The translations under genes were made by a program, and so were the position numbers. From assembly GCF_031928785.1 (NCBI RefSeq), contig NZ_JARQAL010000002.1: a DNA stretch of 64,000 bases; one strand, given 5' to 3'. Shown piece by piece: positions 61,698-64,000 of the stretch. The DNA is from Enterococcus_C asini_A. GTDB lineage: Bacteria > Bacillota > Bacilli > Lactobacillales > Enterococcaceae. Numbering within the stretch: the stretch's first letter is position 1; the number at the start of each line of letters is the position of its first letter. Under the pieces are notes generated by a model. That model had not been told where the DNA came from. It worked only from the letters and a program-made list of their open reading frames with translations, and ran no database searches.

Positions 61698-61733
61698 TGG
61701 AACCGTTGACAAATATAACAGATAAACTATAAT
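61698..61733 (+). promoter_or_regulatory. Promoter of the orphan IIB gene with overlapping cre site
   Basis: TGGAACCGTTGACA (61698-61711) fits the catabolite-response consensus WTGNAANCGNWNNCAW, including both flanking A bases. It covers the -35 TTGACA (61706-61711). The -10 TATAAT follows at 61728-61733 after 16 bases. CcpA binding would block transcription. Confidence 0.85.
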
Positions 61734-61781
61734 AAAGATGGGAACGAGGTATTATCCCATAAACTTTAAGGGGCGATTGAA

Positions 61782-62102
61782 ATGGCAAAGAAAACAATTA
61801 TGCTAGTATGTTCGGCTGGGATGAGTACCAGTCTATTAGTAACAAAAATGCAAAAAGCGGCGGAAGCACAAGGCTTAGATACTGATATCTTCGCGGTATC
61901 CGCTTCAGATGCAGATAATAATTTAGAAGCGAAACCTGTAGATGTTTTGCTTTTAGGCCCACAAGTACGCTTTATGAAAGGCGACTTTGAAAAACGCTTG
62001 GCTGGGAAAAACATTCCTTTGGACGTTATCAACATGGCGGACTACGGCATGATGAACGGGGAAAATGTTTTAAAACAAGCATTCTCTTTGATTGAAGGCT
62101 AA
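61782..62102 (+). CDS. PTS lactose/cellobiose-family EIIB, orphan
   Basis: A 106-residue EIIB of the cellobiose/chitobiose family. The phosphorylated Cys10 lies in MLVCSAGMSTSLLV. The segment LLGPQVRFMKGDFEK and the terminal helix are typical. AAGGGGCG precedes the ATG. No IIA, IIC or glycosidase gene is adjacent, and terminators or separate promoters isolate it, so it must work with unlinked subunits or in regulation. A cre site lies over its promoter. Confidence 0.92.
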   Translation: MAKKTIMLVCSAGMSTSLLVTKMQKAAEAQGLDTDIFAVSASDADNNLEAKPVDVLLLGPQVRFMKGDFEKRLAGKNIPLDVINMADYGMMNGENVLKQAFSLIEG

Positions 62103-62123
62103 TTACAAATTACAATTTTTAAG

Positions 62124-62154
62124 AAAAGACACTCATTATGGGTGTCTTTTTTTT
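62124..62154 (+). terminator. Terminator after the orphan IIB gene
   Basis: AAAAGACACTCAT and ATGGGTGTCTTTT form a stem with one mismatch, followed by TTTT. Confidence 0.9.
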
Positions 62155-62202
62155 GCCCTAAATACTACTGAGTGCGTATTTCTAAGGTAAAGGGGGGATT
62201 TT

Positions 62203-63498
62203 GTGGAAGGAAAACAAGAGTTAGAAAAAATTGGAAACCATTTGCCAAAGTCAGGAAATCGCCGCTTAGGAATCGACTTTGTGAACGGTAGACCTCGTTG
62301 CCAACGGTGTGGTACCTGGATTCCAAACGACTGTCAGTTAGAAGTGGGAGGTTATTTTTGTCCTGGCTGTCTTTTTCTCGGTCGAATCACCCAAGAGGAT
62401 GAACTAGTTTGTTCCTATGAACCAATGGCTATTTCACCTCAAAAAGTCACCTGCACTTGGTCGGGGCAATTGACTGCAAAGCAACAGATTATCGCAGATG
62501 AACTGACAACTTGTCTGACCCATAGGCAAAATGCTTTATTGTGGGCGGTGACTGGTTCTGGAAAGACGGAAATGCTGTTTCCTTTTATTACCCAAGCTTT
62601 AAGCCAAGGACTACAAGTCTGTTTTGCTACGCCAAGAATTGATGTCTGCAATGAAATTTATCCCCGCTTAAAACAAGCTTTTGGGAAAACCAAGATATTA
62701 TTACGTCATAGTCAAGGAGGAGAATGGCACTCTTTTCAACTTTTAGTGGCAACTACTCACCAATTATTGCATTTTTATCAAGCTTTTGATGTTTTAATAA
62801 TTGATGAAAGTGATGCTTTTCCTTATGAGGGAGACCCAGTATTGTCTTTTGGGAGCCAGCAAGCATTAAAGCAAACCGGTTGTTTCGTTCATGTCACGGC
62901 AACACCGAGTAAAGAGTTATTACACCGTTGCCAGCAAGAGAATTGGAAGGTTTTAACATTGTTTCAGCGGTATCATAAGCGACCCTTAGTAGTGCCTAAA
63001 TTGTATTTTTTAGAAGACTGGCCTCATTTACCTCAACGTAAGCGAAAACTCAAAAAATTAGCTCGTCTGTGTCTAGAGTTGTTAACAGATAATCAAGTCT
63101 TGCTTTTTTGTCCAGAGATTCCTTACTTGAAGGATTTGGAAAGAGCCTTAAAAATAATTTTACCTCAACTAAAGATTGCTTCAGTCTTTGCGGAAGATAA
63201 AAAGCGAGAAGAAAAGATTAAAAGAATGCGCCAAGGAAAATGGGATATTCTGTTGACCAGCACAGTATTGGAGCGAGGGGTGACTTTTGCCAGTGTTTCG
63301 GTGATTGTTCTGGGAGCAGAGCATCAAGTGTTTAAAAAGAGTACGTTAATTCAAGTTGCCGGACGAGTAGATCGAGTCGGTTCCTATCAAAAAGCGCGAG
63401 TGATTTTTTGTTTTCAAGAAATGACATATGCTATGCGACAAGCGATTCAAGAAATTAAAGTGTTGAACCAACAAGGAGGCAAAACAAATGATTTGTAG
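62203..63498 (+). CDS. comFA: Competence helicase ComFA
   Basis: ATP-dependent DNA translocase for uptake of transforming DNA, related to PriA. An N-terminal four-cysteine zinc motif (CQRCG ... CPGC, about 30-65) precedes helicase motifs: Walker A AVTGSGKTEM, DESD box, HVTATPS and TSTVLERGVTF, and VAGRVDRVG near the end. The 431-residue length is near normal. It begins with GTG after AAGGGGGG and overlaps comFC by 11 bases. No well-matched competence sigma box was found upstream. Confidence 0.93.
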   Translation: MEGKQELEKIGNHLPKSGNRRLGIDFVNGRPRCQRCGTWIPNDCQLEVGGYFCPGCLFLGRITQEDELVCSYEPMAISPQKVTCTWSGQLTAKQQIIADELTTCLTHRQNALLWAVTGSGKTEMLFPFITQALSQGLQVCFATPRIDVCNEIYPRLKQAFGKTKILLRHSQGGEWHSFQLLVATTHQLLHFYQAFDVLIIDESDAFPYEGDPVLSFGSQQALKQTGCFVHVTATPSKELLHRCQQENWKVLTLFQRYHKRPLVVPKLYFLEDWPHLPQRKRKLKKLARLCLELLTDNQVLLFCPEIPYLKDLERALKIILPQLKIASVFAEDKKREEKIKRMRQGKWDILLTSTVLERGVTFASVSVIVLGAEHQVFKKSTLIQVAGRVDRVGSYQKARVIFCFQEMTYAMRQAIQEIKVLNQQGGKTNDL

Positions 63499-64000
63499 CT
63501 ATTGCCAAAAGAAAATCATTCGTAACTTGTCCATAAAAGAATTGCTACTCCCTTGGCAGATTCCAAAAGGTGAACTATGTACAAGATGTAAAGCGCTGTT
63601 TGTGCCCTTAAGAAAAGAGAATAGCTGTCTAGGCTGCATGCGACAAGAGACAACGGGGGTATGCGAAGATTGTCAAAATTGGCAGGCAGAATATCCCCGT
63701 TATGACTTTTGCCATCAGGCTTTATTTGCCTATGAAGAACATTTTGCCCAGTGGTTAACGGATTATAAATTTATGGGAGATTATCGATTACGCTATACTT
63801 TTTGCCAAGAAGTTGCTCATGCTTTAAAACCATATTCTGATTTTATACTGTGCCCTTTGCCCTTGAGTCCAGAGCGTTTGAATCAACGGGGCTTTAACCA
63901 GACCAGTGGCTTTTTAAAAGGAGCTGGTCTAGCTTATCAAGAATTGTTAGTCCGTTTAAAGACAGATGTCCCTCAATCTAAAAAGAAAAGAGCAGAACGC
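63488..64000 (+). CDS. comFC: Competence protein ComFC, truncated by the window end
   Basis: A phosphoribosyltransferase-like competence protein that works with ComFA. The first 171 residues are visible. A zinc-finger-like N-terminus has CSYC, CTRCK, CLGC and CEDC. The PRTase part begins with ALFAYEEHFAQWLTDYKFMGDYRL, followed by LCPLPLSPERLNQRGFNQT. The ATG lies inside the end of comFA in another frame. The reading frame stays open to the last base, so the C-terminus, including the expected PRPP loop, lies outside. Confidence 0.92.
   Translation, partial: MICSYCQKKIIRNLSIKELLLPWQIPKGELCTRCKALFVPLRKENSCLGCMRQETTGVCEDCQNWQAEYPRYDFCHQALFAYEEHFAQWLTDYKFMGDYRLRYTFCQEVAHALKPYSDFILCPLPLSPERLNQRGFNQTSGFLKGAGLAYQELLVRLKTDVPQSKKKRAER

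Noticed and set aside
62161..62202. Possible competence sigma-factor box before comFA
   Set aside because: TGCGTATT at about 62173 matches only 5 of 8 bases of the streptococcal TACGAATA box; this is too weak to call.
1..64000. CRISPR arrays, insertion sequences, prophage, tRNA or rRNA genes
   Set aside because: Reading both strands showed no regularly spaced repeats, transposase or integrase motifs, terminal repeats, or recognisable tRNA/rRNA segments.

Overview
The window is a chromosomal segment of a low-GC Gram-positive bacterium of the Lactobacillales, most likely Enterococcus or a close relative (species not determined). The grounds are: a mannose-family PTS operon ending in a DUF956 (ManO) gene; a DUF3397 gene before mraZ; a divIVA, T-box, ileS junction; typical AAGGAGG ribosome sites; apparent CodY, CcpA (cre) and extended -10 signals; and ispA followed directly by tlyA with no dxs, as expected of a mevalonate-pathway organism. 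I see no insertion sequence, prophage, CRISPR array, tRNA or rRNA gene. Most of the window is core genome.

Layout: 1-3817, glucose/mannose PTS (extra IIB, IIAB, IIC, IID, then ManO with its own promoter). 4055-11920, a GlsB-like protein and a housekeeping run: M24 peptidase, EF-P, Asp23-family protein, NusB, FolD, exonuclease VII, IspA, TlyA, ArgR. 11938-13626, recN. 13702-16183, a minus-strand block: DUF3137 membrane protein, a 37-residue membrane peptide and a CorA transporter. 16363-31364, the division and cell-wall (dcw) cluster from DUF3397-mraZ through rsmH, ftsL, PBP2x, mraY, murD, murG, divIB, ftsA, ftsZ, ylmE, sepF, ylmG, ylmH and divIVA. 31390-34434, T-box and ileS. 34736-40667, glutamate synthase gltB-gltD.

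The second half is more mixed. 40755-44354 (minus): zwf translationally coupled to a DtxR-family metal regulator, and aminopeptidase PepS. 44599-48529: a TetR regulator, map, YihY and a TagO/WecA-type transferase. 48724-50213: an ABC ATPase-permease pair with no binding protein. 50343-52496: a metal-exporting P-type ATPase behind two ArsR-type operators. 52558-57794: a new 51-residue basic ORF, a TetR regulator and a 1414-residue fused acyl-CoA dehydratase activase/reductase. 57975-60596: a GntR/UTRA regulator and a POT peptide transporter. 60661-62102: YigZ, a small DUF protein and an orphan cellobiose-type IIB under a cre site. 62203-64000: competence genes comFA and comFC (cut by the window end).

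The most unusual signals are: apparent AUU start codons for two division genes (divIB and ylmG); CodY-like boxes at both gltBD and the peptide transporter; a perfect cre overlapping the promoter of a lone PTS IIB; a DtxR-type operator over the promoter of the regulator coupled to zwf; shared half-sites on both sides of the TetR/activase divergent region; and the large fused activase itself, which belongs to the family containing double-cubane cluster reductases.
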